A DNA stretch of 45,089 nt from assembly GCA_021604105.1 (NCBI GenBank), contig BQIW01000031.1:1-45089 (forward strand). Reading direction: 5' to 3'. Origin of the DNA: Nitrospirales bacterium (GTDB taxonomy: Bacteria > Nitrospirota > Nitrospiria > Nitrospirales > UBA8639). A program made the position numbers and the translations under genes. Shown piece after piece: positions 19,231 through 27,931 of this stretch; positions within the stretch are counted from its first letter, which is position 1; every line of letters starts with the position of its first letter. Below the pieces are notes generated by a model. The model searched no databases. It was not told the DNA's origin and worked only from the letters and a program-made list of their open reading frames with translations.

Positions 19231-19782
19231 ATGACCAAATTAGCGAAGAGTGAGTATTTTAATCCCTGGCATCATGCCAGCCCAGGAGACCAATTACCCG
19301 AGTTCGTGAATGGAATTATTGAGATTCCCAAAGGCACGAGAGCCAAATATGAATTAGACAAAAAAAGTGGTCTGCTGATACTGGACAGAGTCTTATACTC
19401 TTCCGTGTATTATCCCGCCAACTACGGATTTATTCCGCAAACGTATTGTGAAGATAAGGACCCCTTGGATATTCTTGTGATTTCACAAATTGATGTCGTC
19501 CCGATGTGTATCGTGCCGGCCAAAGTCATTGGAGTCATGCGCATGCTGGATAACGGAGAGGCGGATGACAAAATCATTGCGGTTGCGGCAGGCGATCCCA
19601 GTGTGAGTCACATTAAGGATATTTCAGAATTGCCACTGCACTTTATCTCCGAATTGCGCCATTTCTTTGAAGAGTACAAGACTCTTGAACATAAAGCAGT
19701 GGTGGTGGAGGAGTTTTTAGAGAAACAAGTGGCTCAAAACATTCTGAATCAGAGCCTTGGGATGTATAGAGATATATTTTAA
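19231..19782 (+). CDS. ppa: Inorganic pyrophosphatase (family I)
   Basis: A 183-aa soluble enzyme that splits pyrophosphate to two phosphates, pulling biosynthetic reactions forward in the cytoplasm. Family I signatures are present: [29 protein letters not shown], the metal-binding EDKDPLD (D75, D77, D80) and D112-D113 in NGEADDKI. Length and motif spacing match bacterial hexameric enzymes. AGGAAAA precedes the ATG. It stands as a single gene, convergent with the alcohol dehydrogenase gene. Confidence 0.95.
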   Translation: MTKLAKSEYFNPWHHASPGDQLPEFVNGIIEIPKGTRAKYELDKKSGLLILDRVLYSSVYYPANYGFIPQTYCEDKDPLDILVISQIDVVPMCIVPAKVIGVMRMLDNGEADDKIIAVAAGDPSVSHIKDISELPLHFISELRHFFEEYKTLEHKAVVVEEFLEKQVAQNILNQSLGMYRDIF

Positions 19783-19924
19783 AACTCCGCGTTGCCAGAT
19801 TGCCCCAAGTGCCGACAGTCCGGGCATGGTCAATTGAACCTCCCCGGCCTTCGGCTCATACGGGACACATCACACATGAGAGGAACCTCGCTGCCAGTAA
19901 TCAGTAATTTTCCGATGCTATATT

Positions 19925-21064
19925 TCACACTGCAGGATGGAGCAGGACCTTGACCCAGCCATTATCCTGCGCATCAAAATGCCGATAGGCTTTCGGTCCA
20001 TCCCGAAGAGGCAACTCCTGAGTGACGAGGAATGAGGGTTTGGCTTTGCCCACCTCAATGAGATTGCATAATTGACGATTGTATGTTTTGACATTGGCCT
20101 GACCGGTTCCTATCCGCTGCCACTTGGACAAGAAAAGGCCCCAGTCAAATGCCGACTGTCTTTTTTGAGTCAGGGCTTCTGATGACTTCGGATCCTCAGG
20201 TAGGAACACACCCACCACACCAATTCGACCTGTCGCGCGCACCGATCGTACAAGATTATTCATTGTGATATCGGCCTGTTCATGACTTTGGGGATCGTGT
20301 GCATGGTGTCCCAGGCATTCGCAACCCGTATCCGCGCCCTCGCCGGCAGTCAGGTCCAGGATCTGATCTACCGGGGAAACTCTCGAGTCATCGATGGGAA
20401 TAGCACCGATTTTCTCTGCCAGTCGTAATCGATCGGGGTGACGGTCCACAATCATGACCTTACTGGCACTTTTGAGGATGGCCGAGTAGGCGGCCAGGAG
20501 CCCCACCGGTCCCGCGCCATAGATGACGACCGAATCGCCGGGCCGGACACCGGCCATCTCAGTCACATGGTATCCGGTCGGAAAGATGTCTGACAGCGTC
20601 ACATAATCGGCTTCTTTCTCCTGCGCATCTTCAGGCAACCGCAAACAGTTAAAATCACCGTACGGCACGCGGAGGTACTCTGCCTGTCCACCTGGATAAG
20701 GACCCATTCCCGCACAGCCATAGGCTCCACCGGCTGTTCCTGGATTAACCGTCAGACAGAAGGCGGTCAACCCTCTCTCGCAGTTTTGGCAATATCCGCA
20801 ACTAATATTAAAGGGCAGGCAGACACGCTCGCCAACCTGCACCTGTGCAACATGAGGGCCCACCTCGATCACCTCGCCAAGATTCTCGTGCCCGAATATT
20901 GTGCCCGGCTCAATGGGCATCCGTCCTTCATACATATGTAAATCGGAATCGCAGATATTGGTCGTGGTCATTTTCACCAACACATCCGTTGGGTGCTCGA
21001 TTTTGGGATCAGGCACTTCCTCCATACTGACATCATGAGGTCCGTGATAGACAAGGGCTTTCAT
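19925..21064 (-). CDS. Zn-dependent alcohol/formaldehyde dehydrogenase
   Basis: A 379-aa medium-chain dehydrogenase. Catalytic zinc ligands C38 and H59 (in FGHEN) and a structural zinc site of four cysteines (C89, C92, C95, C103 in CGYCQNCERGLTAFC) are visible. The Rossmann nucleotide site reads VVIYGAGPVGLLAA. The overall pattern (MKALVYHGPHDVSMEEVPDP, FPTGYHVTEMAGV) is that of the glutathione-independent formaldehyde dehydrogenase/dismutase branch, so an aldehyde or formaldehyde substrate is plausible. The ATG at 21064 is set by GGAGGAACGAAGCC; the frame extends upstream to 21109 without support. It converges on ppa with ~140 bases between. Confidence 0.88.
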   Translation of the reverse strand: MKALVYHGPHDVSMEEVPDPKIEHPTDVLVKMTTTNICDSDLHMYEGRMPIEPGTIFGHENLGEVIEVGPHVAQVQVGERVCLPFNISCGYCQNCERGLTAFCLTVNPGTAGGAYGCAGMGPYPGGQAEYLRVPYGDFNCLRLPEDAQEKEADYVTLSDIFPTGYHVTEMAGVRPGDSVVIYGAGPVGLLAAYSAILKSASKVMIVDRHPDRLRLAEKIGAIPIDDSRVSPVDQILDLTAGEGADTGCECLGHHAHDPQSHEQADITMNNLVRSVRATGRIGVVGVFLPEDPKSSEALTQKRQSAFDWGLFLSKWQRIGTGQANVKTYNRQLCNLIEVGKAKPSFLVTQELPLRDGPKAYRHFDAQDNGWVKVLLHPAV

Positions 21065-21480
21065 GGCTTCGTTCCTCCTATGATAATAGGTGAAACTCCC
21101 AACATTCATGGTTGAGCCCCAGCGACCGGCGGTCCGTGGACCACATTTACCCGGCAGGCCAAGATTTGAAGTTGGGCTGAATAGGGTAGAGAGGTATTAG
21201 AGAGGAAAACGGCAGAAGGGGACACTGAGAAGAACCCTGGCTGACAAACTTTCAAGAGACTCACCTCTCTCTGTGCGTTCTTCCAGGAGTCTTCCGCATT
21301 TTAGATAAAATACAGAAAAAAATGAAGGTTTTGGCCATTGTCCTCTAACAGACAGGACTGAGAAGATTCGGGGAAGATCATGAAGGCCGTCCATGCACGC
21401 TTGGCATGGAATGATCCTGATAAGAATTCCCGGGCGAAAATTCTGCTTAGGGAGACAAGTTACCAATGTTGGAGGCGTGA
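21065..21480. other. Divergent promoter region of dehydrogenase and ferritin-like genes
   Basis: About 415 bases with no convincing gene. A 99-codon minus-strand frame through 21197-21496 has no ribosome site or family resemblance. The region must supply promoters in both directions, but no strong -35/-10 pair stands out. Confidence 0.45.
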
Positions 21481-22020
21481 ATGAAGGACCAACCATTTCT
21501 CACAGACGTACAAACTTTACGTAAACGCGCAAGAGAACATATCGAAAAAGGCGCGGTGACGCCCGGGTATGCAGCCGACCGTGACACGGTCATTAAGCTC
21601 CTCAACGAAGCCCTGGCAACTGAAATTGTCTGTGTTCTCCGGTATAAGCGGCACTATTATATGGCGTCCGGCATTCATGCTCAGAGCGTGGCGGCGGAAT
21701 TTCTCCAACATGCCAATGAAGAACAAGGCCATGCCGATCAACTGGCGGAGCGGATTGTCCAACTCGGCGGCGAACCGAATCTCTCACCTGAAGGAATGCT
21801 CATGCGCAGTCATTCCGAATATGTGGAAGGCACTTCCCTGATCGACATGATCAAGGAAGATCTGGTGGCCGAGCGCATTGCCATTGATAGCTATCGGGAA
21901 GTGATCAACTATCTAGGCACCCACGATTCAACATCGCGCCGAATGTTGGAGGGCATTTTGGCTGTCGAGGAAGAGCATGCTGATGACCTTGTCTCACTTC
22001 TGGAGGAAATGGGATCCTGA
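21481..22020 (+). CDS. Ferritin-like di-iron protein
   Basis: A 179-aa four-helix protein of the bacterioferritin/Dps-like ferritin superfamily. Di-iron ligands are recognisable in order: E48 (LATEIVCVLRY), E81-x2-H84 (EEQGHADQL), E131 (LVAERIAIDSY) and E163-x2-H166 (VEEEHADDL). The heme-binding Met of true bacterioferritin is not evident, and the ~25-residue N-terminal extension is unlike Bfr. Likely roles are iron storage or detoxification, or peroxide protection. GGAGGCGTGA before the ATG is a good ribosome site. The gluconokinase gene starts nine bases after the stop codon, so the two are probably co-transcribed. Confidence 0.85.
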   Translation: MKDQPFLTDVQTLRKRAREHIEKGAVTPGYAADRDTVIKLLNEALATEIVCVLRYKRHYYMASGIHAQSVAAEFLQHANEEQGHADQLAERIVQLGGEPNLSPEGMLMRSHSEYVEGTSLIDMIKEDLVAERIAIDSYREVINYLGTHDSTSRRMLEGILAVEEEHADDLVSLLEEMGS

Positions 22021-22029
22021 CAGTTGGCT

Positions 22030-22611
22030 ATGATAGAGGCAAAAAACCGTGACATTTGGATCGTCATCCTTATGGGGGTCTCGGGCTCGGGGAAAACGAC
22101 TGTCGGGCAACTCCTGGCCGGAAGTCTCGGCTGGTCATTTTACGAAGGCGATGATTTCCATTCCCAGGGGAATGTGTCCAAAATGCTTGCTGGGGTTCCC
22201 TTGAGTGATGAAGACCGGGTTCCCTGGCTTTCTGCGATCCATCAACTCGTTCACGAGCTGATACGCAAATCGCAGCGGGCGGTGATTACGTGTTCCGCGT
22301 TAAAAAAAACATACCGGAAGTTCATCACTGAAGGGCACCCCCACGTCGCCGTGGTGTATTTGCGAGGCAATTACGCAGTGATCCACTCACGCCTGCGGTC
22401 ACGACCTGACCACTTTATGAAAGCCGACCTGTTAGCCAGTCAGTTCAGTGTGCTTGAGGAACCGCACGAAGCACCCTCCATTGACGCTTCGCAAGCGCCC
22501 GAAGTCATTGTGGAGCAAATTAAAGGAATGCTGCATTTACATCCTCGGAGTCAACCCTGCCATACTCCGATACGACAAGCTGCCAATGATAATGACATTG
22601 ATCCCGGATGA
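22030..22611 (+). CDS. gntK: Gluconokinase
   Basis: A 193-aa P-loop kinase that phosphorylates gluconate to 6-phosphogluconate. Walker A reads GVSGSGKTTVG, followed by the family segments FYEGDDFHSQGNVSKM, SDEDRVPWLSAI, and ITCSALKKTYRKFI, then RPDHFMKADLLASQF, all diagnostic for GntK-type enzymes. A ~20-residue unconserved tail follows the domain. ATG 22030 is preferred to TTG 22024; neither has a strong ribosome site, so translation may depend on the upstream ferritin-like gene. Feeding gluconate into the pentose-phosphate route fits the sugar enzymes around it. Confidence 0.92.
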   Translation: MIEAKNRDIWIVILMGVSGSGKTTVGQLLAGSLGWSFYEGDDFHSQGNVSKMLAGVPLSDEDRVPWLSAIHQLVHELIRKSQRAVITCSALKKTYRKFITEGHPHVAVVYLRGNYAVIHSRLRSRPDHFMKADLLASQFSVLEEPHEAPSIDASQAPEVIVEQIKGMLHLHPRSQPCHTPIRQAANDNDIDPG

Positions 22612-22656
22612 AGAGGAATCCATGATGTGGAAGGCCCCTTGACGTCGATCAGAGAG

Positions 22657-23475
22657 TTAGGACATTCGGGGGGATTGGTCTTTTTCCTTTTTCCACTTAT
22701 ACCAGATCGTTTCATTGCTCCCATGCGGATAAATTAATCGCTTCAGCGCAATGTAGGGTCGCCACAAATAGCGGTGATATCGTCTATTTAAATCCGATCG
22801 CTGCGCCAACTGCTGTTCATTCTCGGATAACATCTGCGGTTGAAACGTGTGTTTGTGTTTATACAGATGATAGAGATCTTCTCGAATCAACCGTTGGAAG
22901 ACCTTCTCAGTCAGCGCGCCCACCCAACCCTGTCGAACCGGAACAGGCAGACAAATTTGAAAATCGATGAGATAGGGCTTTCCCTCGGTTGAACAAATGA
23001 TATTACCCCGTTTATTCAAGTCCGCATAGAAAATGCGCCGCCGGTGAACCGCCTGAACAATGACCCGTAATTGGTCAAAAAAGTCCGGAGCCAGCGATGT
23101 GGCATATCTGGCCATGGCCGGATCTCCCACCACCAGGTTGAATTGTTCCTGGATGCGCCTTTCAATTTCATGAAGCGTGTGCCCCTCAATAAATCGATGA
23201 AAATACCCTCGTTTCCCATATCGCGGACCTAAAGCGGGAATGCCCGGGAGATCAGACACCATCTGATAGATGCGATATTCCCGCCTGGATATCCACCCCG
23301 TCAGGGGGCGAAACAGCCAACCCAGCACAAAGCGAAAGTCGCTCAGCTTAAGCACATACCCTTCATTTGCCTGGTTCTTATAGAGGAGGTTACGAGAAAA
23401 GAAGTCATCTTTCAAAATGCGCTGAAAGGCATAGCGTTGCCCTTCAATCATAACGTGGGATGGATAGGCAGGCAT
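22657..23475 (-). CDS. Small RIO/Kdo-kinase-like protein kinase
   Basis: A 272-aa protein with protein-kinase-fold motifs: K43 in YVLKLSDF, E66 in RREYRI, the catalytic loop Y150-A-D152-L-N-K-R-G-N158, and the metal-binding L169-I-D171-F. Such short kinases resemble RIO and lipopolysaccharide (Kdo/WaaP) kinases, so the substrate may be a protein or a cell-surface sugar. ATG 23475 is chosen for GGGAAG four bases upstream. The frame stays open upstream into MITE copy 2 up to an ATG at 23586, which would add 37 residues, 13 of them from the element. Which start is used is unknown. Confidence 0.75.
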   Translation of the reverse strand: MPAYPSHVMIEGQRYAFQRILKDDFFSRNLLYKNQANEGYVLKLSDFRFVLGWLFRPLTGWISRREYRIYQMVSDLPGIPALGPRYGKRGYFHRFIEGHTLHEIERRIQEQFNLVVGDPAMARYATSLAPDFFDQLRVIVQAVHRRRIFYADLNKRGNIICSTEGKPYLIDFQICLPVPVRQGWVGALTEKVFQRLIREDLYHLYKHKHTFQPQMLSENEQQLAQRSDLNRRYHRYLWRPYIALKRLIYPHGSNETIWYKWKKEKDQSPRMS

Positions 23476-23546
23476 CAGGCTTCCCGCACTGACATCGAAC
23501 TCCCTACTCCTTGCGAGATGAAGCAACCCAGTGAAGATTGGAACAA

Positions 23547-23740
23547 CGGGCCTGTTGAAAAAAGCCGCCAGCGGCGTTCTCGCCATTTTTTCGTGCTCAC
23601 GTACTAAATGTACCCTCCCGCGCGAAAAAACGGCTGCGGCCTTGCTGGACGGATCTTTTTGAACCGACCCGGAGCCTTAAATGAGTAATCTTATCCTAGG
23701 CAAATTTGCCCTTGAAAATCATTAGTATTCAATACTCCCA
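23547..23740 (+). mobile_element. MITE-like element, copy 2 (194 bp)
   Basis: Ends CGGGCCTGTTGAA and TTCAATACTCCCA form terminal inverted repeats, flanked by CAA at 23544-23546 and 23741-23743. It is alike to copy 3 throughout, including GACCCGGAGCCT, ATGAGTAATCT and CAAATTTGCCCTTGAA in the right half. Its minus strand carries an ATG (23586) in frame with the kinase gene that lies next to its left end. Confidence 0.88.
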
Positions 23741-24064
23741 CAATGTACCTCAAATGAATGATATTTTCATCCATTTCGAGATCTTCAGAGCTACCCCAGG
23801 ATGCCTGATGGTGGGGAATGGATACGGTTCGGGGTCAGCGCAGTAAGTACGCTATCAACCAAGAAACGGCCTACTCAGACACTGGGAATGATGATCCGGA
23901 CTAGCCTTATTCGAGTTCTCAAGGTATAAATAGGAAACTCATCTGATCGGGACACGTACGGGCCTGTACGAAGCCTTTGTGGCACAGGTTATTTGCCTTC
24001 GGACAGCGTGTTGTGCCCAAGGAATGAATCAGCAATACCCAGGCTTTTCGCCGAGAAGGAGAAC
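23741..24064. other. Upstream region of the GH15 gene
   Basis: No gene is seen. A CGTAC-GGGCCT-GTACG palindrome lies at about 23956-23971, and a TATAAAT box near 23925 could be a -10 element without a good -35 partner. The last 12 bases hold the ribosome site AAGGAG for the GH15 gene. Confidence 0.4.
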
Positions 24065-25897
24065 ATGCCCTATCAGCCCATCGAAAATTACGGCCTGATC
24101 GGAAACATGCAGACGACCGCACTGGTCGGTATGAACGGGTCCATCGATTGGTTCTGCTTTCCCTATTTCGACTCTCCCAGCGTGTTCTGCGCGATCCTGG
24201 ATGATGCCAAGGGGGGACGGTTTAAGATCGCTCCCGTTCCAGACGGCGTCAAATCCAAACAGTACTATTGGCCCGACACCAATGTTCTCGTGACCCGGTT
24301 TCATACTCCTGCCGGAGTCGGGCGAATAATCGATTTTATGCCGGTCGGATTCCACCCCTCCAACTATATCCGACACGGTTTGATCCGCCGGGTACAAGCC
24401 ATCAGAAAATCGATGACCTTTCGTCTCGAATGCCGTCCGGCATTTAATTATGGTCGTGATACCCATACCCTCACGATGGCCAAAGATGGGGTGCGCTTTC
24501 AATCTCCGGGCCTGACGCTTCGACTTGGATCCACGGTTCCACTGACGCAGGACGACAACATGATCGTCACCGAATTTACCATTCAAGAAGGAGAGGAGGT
24601 CGATTTTTGTCTGCAAGAGGTGGGACCTGACCACACCCAGACCACCTTCTCCTGCCCGGAAATACAAGCGGAAGAGTTATTTAAACACACGGTCGACCAT
24701 TGGCGTCGATGGCTATCCAAATGCACCTACACCGGTCGCTGGCGGGAAATGGTCCATCGCTCGGCTTTGGTTCTTAAATTGTTGACGTTCCAGCCAACCG
24801 GGGCGATTGTCGCCGCGCCAACCTGCAGTCTTCCCGAAGAGATCGGCGGGGTTCGGAATTGGGATTATCGCTATACCTGGATCAGGGACGCCGCCTTTAC
24901 CTTATATGGCTTATTACGTATCGGTTTTACCGAAGAGGCTTCGGCCTTCATGCAGTGGCTGGAAGCCCGCTGTCATGAATTGAATCCTGACGGATCCTTA
25001 CAACTGATGTACGGTATCGAGGGACGCCACCAACTCACCGAAGAAACATTGTCTCATCTCGAGGGCTATCGCGGCTCACGACCCGTCCGGGTGGGCAATG
25101 GCGCCTACAACCAACTCCAACTCGATATTTACGGGGAATTAATGGATTCCGTGTATCTCTATAATAAATACGGCACACCCATTTCCTACGATCTCTGGAA
25201 ACACCTTCGCCGCATGATCAACTGGGTCTGCGACAACTGGCAGCGCACCGACGAAGGCATATGGGAAGTGCGAGGCGGCCAGCAACATTTTGTCTATTCT
25301 AAATTGATGTGCTGGGTGGCCGTGGACCGTGGACTACGTCTGGCAGAAAAACGATCCTTCCCTGCCGACCACGAGCATTGGTTAAAAACCCGGGATTGTA
25401 TCTATGAAGAAATTATGGCCAAGGGATGGGACGCACAATGTCAGGCTTTTATCCAGCGATATGGCAGCACTTCGTTGGATGCGGCGAATTTAGTGATGCC
25501 TCTCGTGTTTTTTGTGTCCCCGACCGACCCTCGTATGCTCAGGACCCTGGATGCCATCAACCGGAAGCCGGAACAAGGAGGTCTGGTCTCCAACGGACTG
25601 GTCTATCGGTATAATTTATCCGAAATCCAGGACGGACTGGATGGAGAGGAAGGCACCTTCAATCTTTGTACGTTCTGGCTCGTCGAAGCCATGACCCGCG
25701 CAGGGCAGGCGGATCGCAACCGCTTAGAAGAAGCCCGTCTTGTATTTGAGCAAATGCTCGGTTATGCCAACCACCTGGGACTTTATGCCGAAGAAACCGG
25801 CCATCACGGTGAGGCCCTCGGCAATTTCCCGCAAGCCTTTACGCATCTCGCCCTCATCAGCGCAGCCTTCAATCTGGACCGGGCCCTGGGTAAATAA
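24065..25897 (+). CDS. GH15-family glucan hydrolase (glucoamylase/trehalase-like)
   Basis: A 610-aa protein. The N-terminal beta-sandwich shows the family start [38 protein letters not shown]. The catalytic (alpha/alpha)6 domain has [20 protein letters not shown] with the general-acid region, and [15 protein letters not shown] near the C-terminus with the probable general base Glu. GH15 enzymes release glucose from glycogen-like chains or split trehalose, and this sub-branch includes bacterial trehalases. No signal peptide, so cytoplasmic. ATG 24065 is set by AAGGAG; the frame is open up to 23993 but unsupported there. It complements the debranching and GH63-like enzymes encoded 12 kb upstream. 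Confidence 0.9.
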   Translation: MPYQPIENYGLIGNMQTTALVGMNGSIDWFCFPYFDSPSVFCAILDDAKGGRFKIAPVPDGVKSKQYYWPDTNVLVTRFHTPAGVGRIIDFMPVGFHPSNYIRHGLIRRVQAIRKSMTFRLECRPAFNYGRDTHTLTMAKDGVRFQSPGLTLRLGSTVPLTQDDNMIVTEFTIQEGEEVDFCLQEVGPDHTQTTFSCPEIQAEELFKHTVDHWRRWLSKCTYTGRWREMVHRSALVLKLLTFQPTGAIVAAPTCSLPEEIGGVRNWDYRYTWIRDAAFTLYGLLRIGFTEEASAFMQWLEARCHELNPDGSLQLMYGIEGRHQLTEETLSHLEGYRGSRPVRVGNGAYNQLQLDIYGELMDSVYLYNKYGTPISYDLWKHLRRMINWVCDNWQRTDEGIWEVRGGQQHFVYSKLMCWVAVDRGLRLAEKRSFPADHEHWLKTRDCIYEEIMAKGWDAQCQAFIQRYGSTSLDAANLVMPLVFFVSPTDPRMLRTLDAINRKPEQGGLVSNGLVYRYNLSEIQDGLDGEEGTFNLCTFWLVEAMTRAGQADRNRLEEARLVFEQMLGYANHLGLYAEETGHHGEALGNFPQAFTHLALISAAFNLDRALGK

Positions 25898-25999
25898 CAA
25901 AGAGTTTGTTCTCTTCCCTGCTGTCTGCCCTCATCGCTTAGGACAGCCCGATCGAGACCACCATTGCCGGGAACCTCAAGATGGTCCTACACTTCACGG

Positions 26000-26700
26000 A
26001 TGCATGTCATCATTGGATGCGGGAATCTCTATCGAAAGGATGACGGGATAGGAGTCGTTGTGGCTCACCGACTCCAGTCATATTTTTCCGAACATCCTCA
26101 ATCCGATCTTCAGATTATTGAGACAGGCACCAATGGGATCGATGTGTTGCTTCAGGCCCATGGGGCCGCCAACCTGACCATTATGGGTCTGTTGAAAAAA
26201 GCCGCCAGCGGCGTTCTCGCCATTTTCCCGTGCTCACGTACTCAGCGTACGCTCCGCGCGTCAAAACGGCTGCGGTCTTGCCGGACGGACTTTTTTGAAC
26301 CGACCCGGAGCCTTTGATGAGTAATCTCATCCTGCGCAAATTTGCCCTTGAACATCCTTATTATTCAACACTCCCATTAACGATGCCTGTTCCAGCAACT
26401 CCGAACCGGGTACCATCTTTCACGTCTCCGGCCATTGACCTCATGAAACGGCCTTCTCCAAGTTTCAACCCGCATAATTTTCGTAGGGATCATGCCGTTC
26501 ATGCCGGCCGGATCATCTTTCAGGATGCGTTCCCCCAAGATATCCCCGTCTTTCTCATTGAGGTCTTCGATACCGCCTTTGGAGAAAATCTGAGCCCGAC
26601 TGTCGCCCCCTCGGTTGAAAAGACGTGCGCCATGATCATTTCATTTATTCACGAATCTTCCCATACACCTTTGCCGACTTACCAACCACCAACTCTCTAA
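26000..26700 (+). pseudogene. [NiFe]-hydrogenase maturation protease, disrupted by a MITE
   Basis: ATG 26000 opens MHVIIGCGNLYRKDDGIGVV, the nickel-binding N-terminus of HyaD/HycI/HoxW-type endopeptidases, and continues to GAANLTI. There the 193-bp element at 26184-26376 interrupts it. Beyond the element the original frame resumes as DACSSNSEPGTIFHVSGH, then meets a TGA. A further frameshift near 26465 is needed to reach FNPHNFRRDHAVHAGRIIFQ and DIPVFLIEVFDTAFGENLSP. Insertion, stop and frameshift together make it non-functional. The family cleaves the C-terminus of the hydrogenase large subunit after nickel loading. No hydrogenase subunit genes are in this window. Confidence 0.88.
26184..26376 (+). 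mobile_element. MITE-like element, copy 3 (193 bp), inside the protease gene
   Basis: TGGGTCTGTTGAA at the left and TTCAACACTCCCA at the right are 13-bp terminal inverted repeats with two mismatches. The target repeat TTA lies at 26181-26183 and 26377-26379. Deleting the element with one TTA restores ACC-ATT-AAC-GAT-GCC, in frame across the junction of the protease gene, which independently fixes its borders. Confidence 0.93.
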
Positions 26701-26717
26701 CCGGCCTGACTCGGCTT

Positions 26718-26743
26718 ACTGTGAGAAATATGTTATACACAGT
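26718..26743. promoter_or_regulatory. Inverted repeat upstream of the nickel permease
   Basis: ACTGTG (26718-26723) and CACAGT (26738-26743) form a 6-bp inverted repeat with a 14-base AT-rich spacer, about 95 bases before the small ORF and permease. The arm spacing resembles NikR operators, but the arm sequence does not match the GTGTTAC/GTAACAC type well. Regulatory role is a guess. Confidence 0.35.
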
Positions 26744-26837
26744 CTATTATTCTTCATGTGACGTTTCCTATGTCTAATACGTTTTCGAAGTTTTTTCCCA
26801 GAACCTATTCAACTTTCCAAATCATAGGCGGCCGTTT

Positions 26838-27050
26838 ATGATTGACACCGAATCCATTGAACGAGCTTCGGAAGAAGCCTTCTCATTTTACGTGTCCTCT
26901 GACATGGACCATTCCCTGCGCTGTGTCAACATAGGGAACGCCGCAGCTCGCGCCCTCAAGCATTTCGCTCAGACGGGAAAAGTCTTAGCAAACCGGCACC
27001 TCTGGTTTCACCAACACCGACCGTCTTGCCCGGATCGCAAAGGATTATGA
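26838..27050 (+). CDS. Small hypothetical protein coupled to the nickel permease
   Basis: A 70-aa frame starting MIDTESIERASEEAFSFYVS and ending PDRKGL, whose TGA overlaps the permease ATG (ATGA at 27047-27050). The overlap suggests translational coupling. The N-terminal ~45 residues look like a helical domain, while the last ~20 look less protein-like, so a truncated or frameshifted larger protein is possible. No family is recognised. Confidence 0.45.
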   Translation: MIDTESIERASEEAFSFYVSSDMDHSLRCVNIGNAAARALKHFAQTGKVLANRHLWFHQHRPSCPDRKGL

Positions 27051-27751
27051 TGCTCAGTATTCTCGGATTAGGATTTTTAATGGGTATGCGACATGCTTGT
27101 GAGGCTGATCATGCCGCAGCCGTAGCTTCTTTAGCCACCCGAAGCGGGTCGATCGCCCACACGGTCAAACAGGGTATGGTCTGGGGATTGGGGCATACGT
27201 TGACGTTATTGATCTTCAGTTCGCTGGTTTTGATGTTGGGCAGCATTATTCCCGAACGATTCGCACAGGGCTTGGAACTCATGGTAGGTGTGATGCTGGT
27301 TGGATTGGGAATCGACGTGTTCCGACGGCTACGAAAAAACCGGATCCATTTTCATGTTCACCACCATCCGGATCGGCCTCCCCACTTTCATGCACATGCG
27401 CATACCGAACCCACACACCCTGACCATACGTCCCATGATCATGCGCATGGTTTTCCTTATCGTGCCTTGCTGATCGGCCTGATGCACGGGATGGCCGGAT
27501 CAGCCGCGCTGATCCTCTTAACTCTGAACGCGACCCTGTCAATGAGTCAGGCCATCATGTATATCCTCCTTTTCGGGTTAGGATCGATATTCGGCATGGG
27601 CCTCCTGTCCGTGGTCATGGCTATTCCTTTTTGGTACTCAGCCCGATCCCTGACTTGGCTCCATAACGGGCTTCAGGCTTGCGTGGCAGTGATGACCACC
27701 ATTCTGGGGATGGTGATGGCATTTTCCTCAGGATCCTCACTCTGGCATTAA
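27047..27751 (+). CDS. NicO/UreH-type nickel (cobalt) permease
   Basis: A 234-aa inner-membrane transporter with about six hydrophobic segments. The first carries the nickel-transporter signature H16-x4-D21-H22 (MGMRHACEADHAAAVA). A long cytosolic or periplasmic loop at residues ~100-140 is packed with histidines (HFHVHHHPD, HFHAHAHTE, HTSHDHAHG), as expected for metal collection. A second motif, GLMHGMAGSAALILL, follows. It is related to UreH and RcnA; uptake rather than efflux is inferred from the NikR gene directly downstream. AAAGGA precedes the ATG pair at 27047/27050. It supplies nickel for hydrogenase or urease, neither of which is encoded in the window. Confidence 0.88.
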   Translation: MMLSILGLGFLMGMRHACEADHAAAVASLATRSGSIAHTVKQGMVWGLGHTLTLLIFSSLVLMLGSIIPERFAQGLELMVGVMLVGLGIDVFRRLRKNRIHFHVHHHPDRPPHFHAHAHTEPTHPDHTSHDHAHGFPYRALLIGLMHGMAGSAALILLTLNATLSMSQAIMYILLFGLGSIFGMGLLSVVMAIPFWYSARSLTWLHNGLQACVAVMTTILGMVMAFSSGSSLWH

Positions 27752-27931
27752 GGAGTCTTTTCCTAAGTCTTCTTTCACCTCGCCCTCATCAACGCGACTT
27801 CACACCCTCATCGGCTTTTGGCGGGTCGCTCCTCATGCTGTTCGGACCGGTCTTCCCGTCTGGCCCATCATTTGTCTTTCTCTATGGAAGTCCATAGGAT
27901 AAGGTCTGGCCAACACACCACCGGAAGGAAT

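Noticed and set aside
21197-21496. 99-codon minus-strand frame between the dehydrogenase and ferritin-like genes
   Set aside because: It overlaps the ferritin-like gene start and has no ribosome site.
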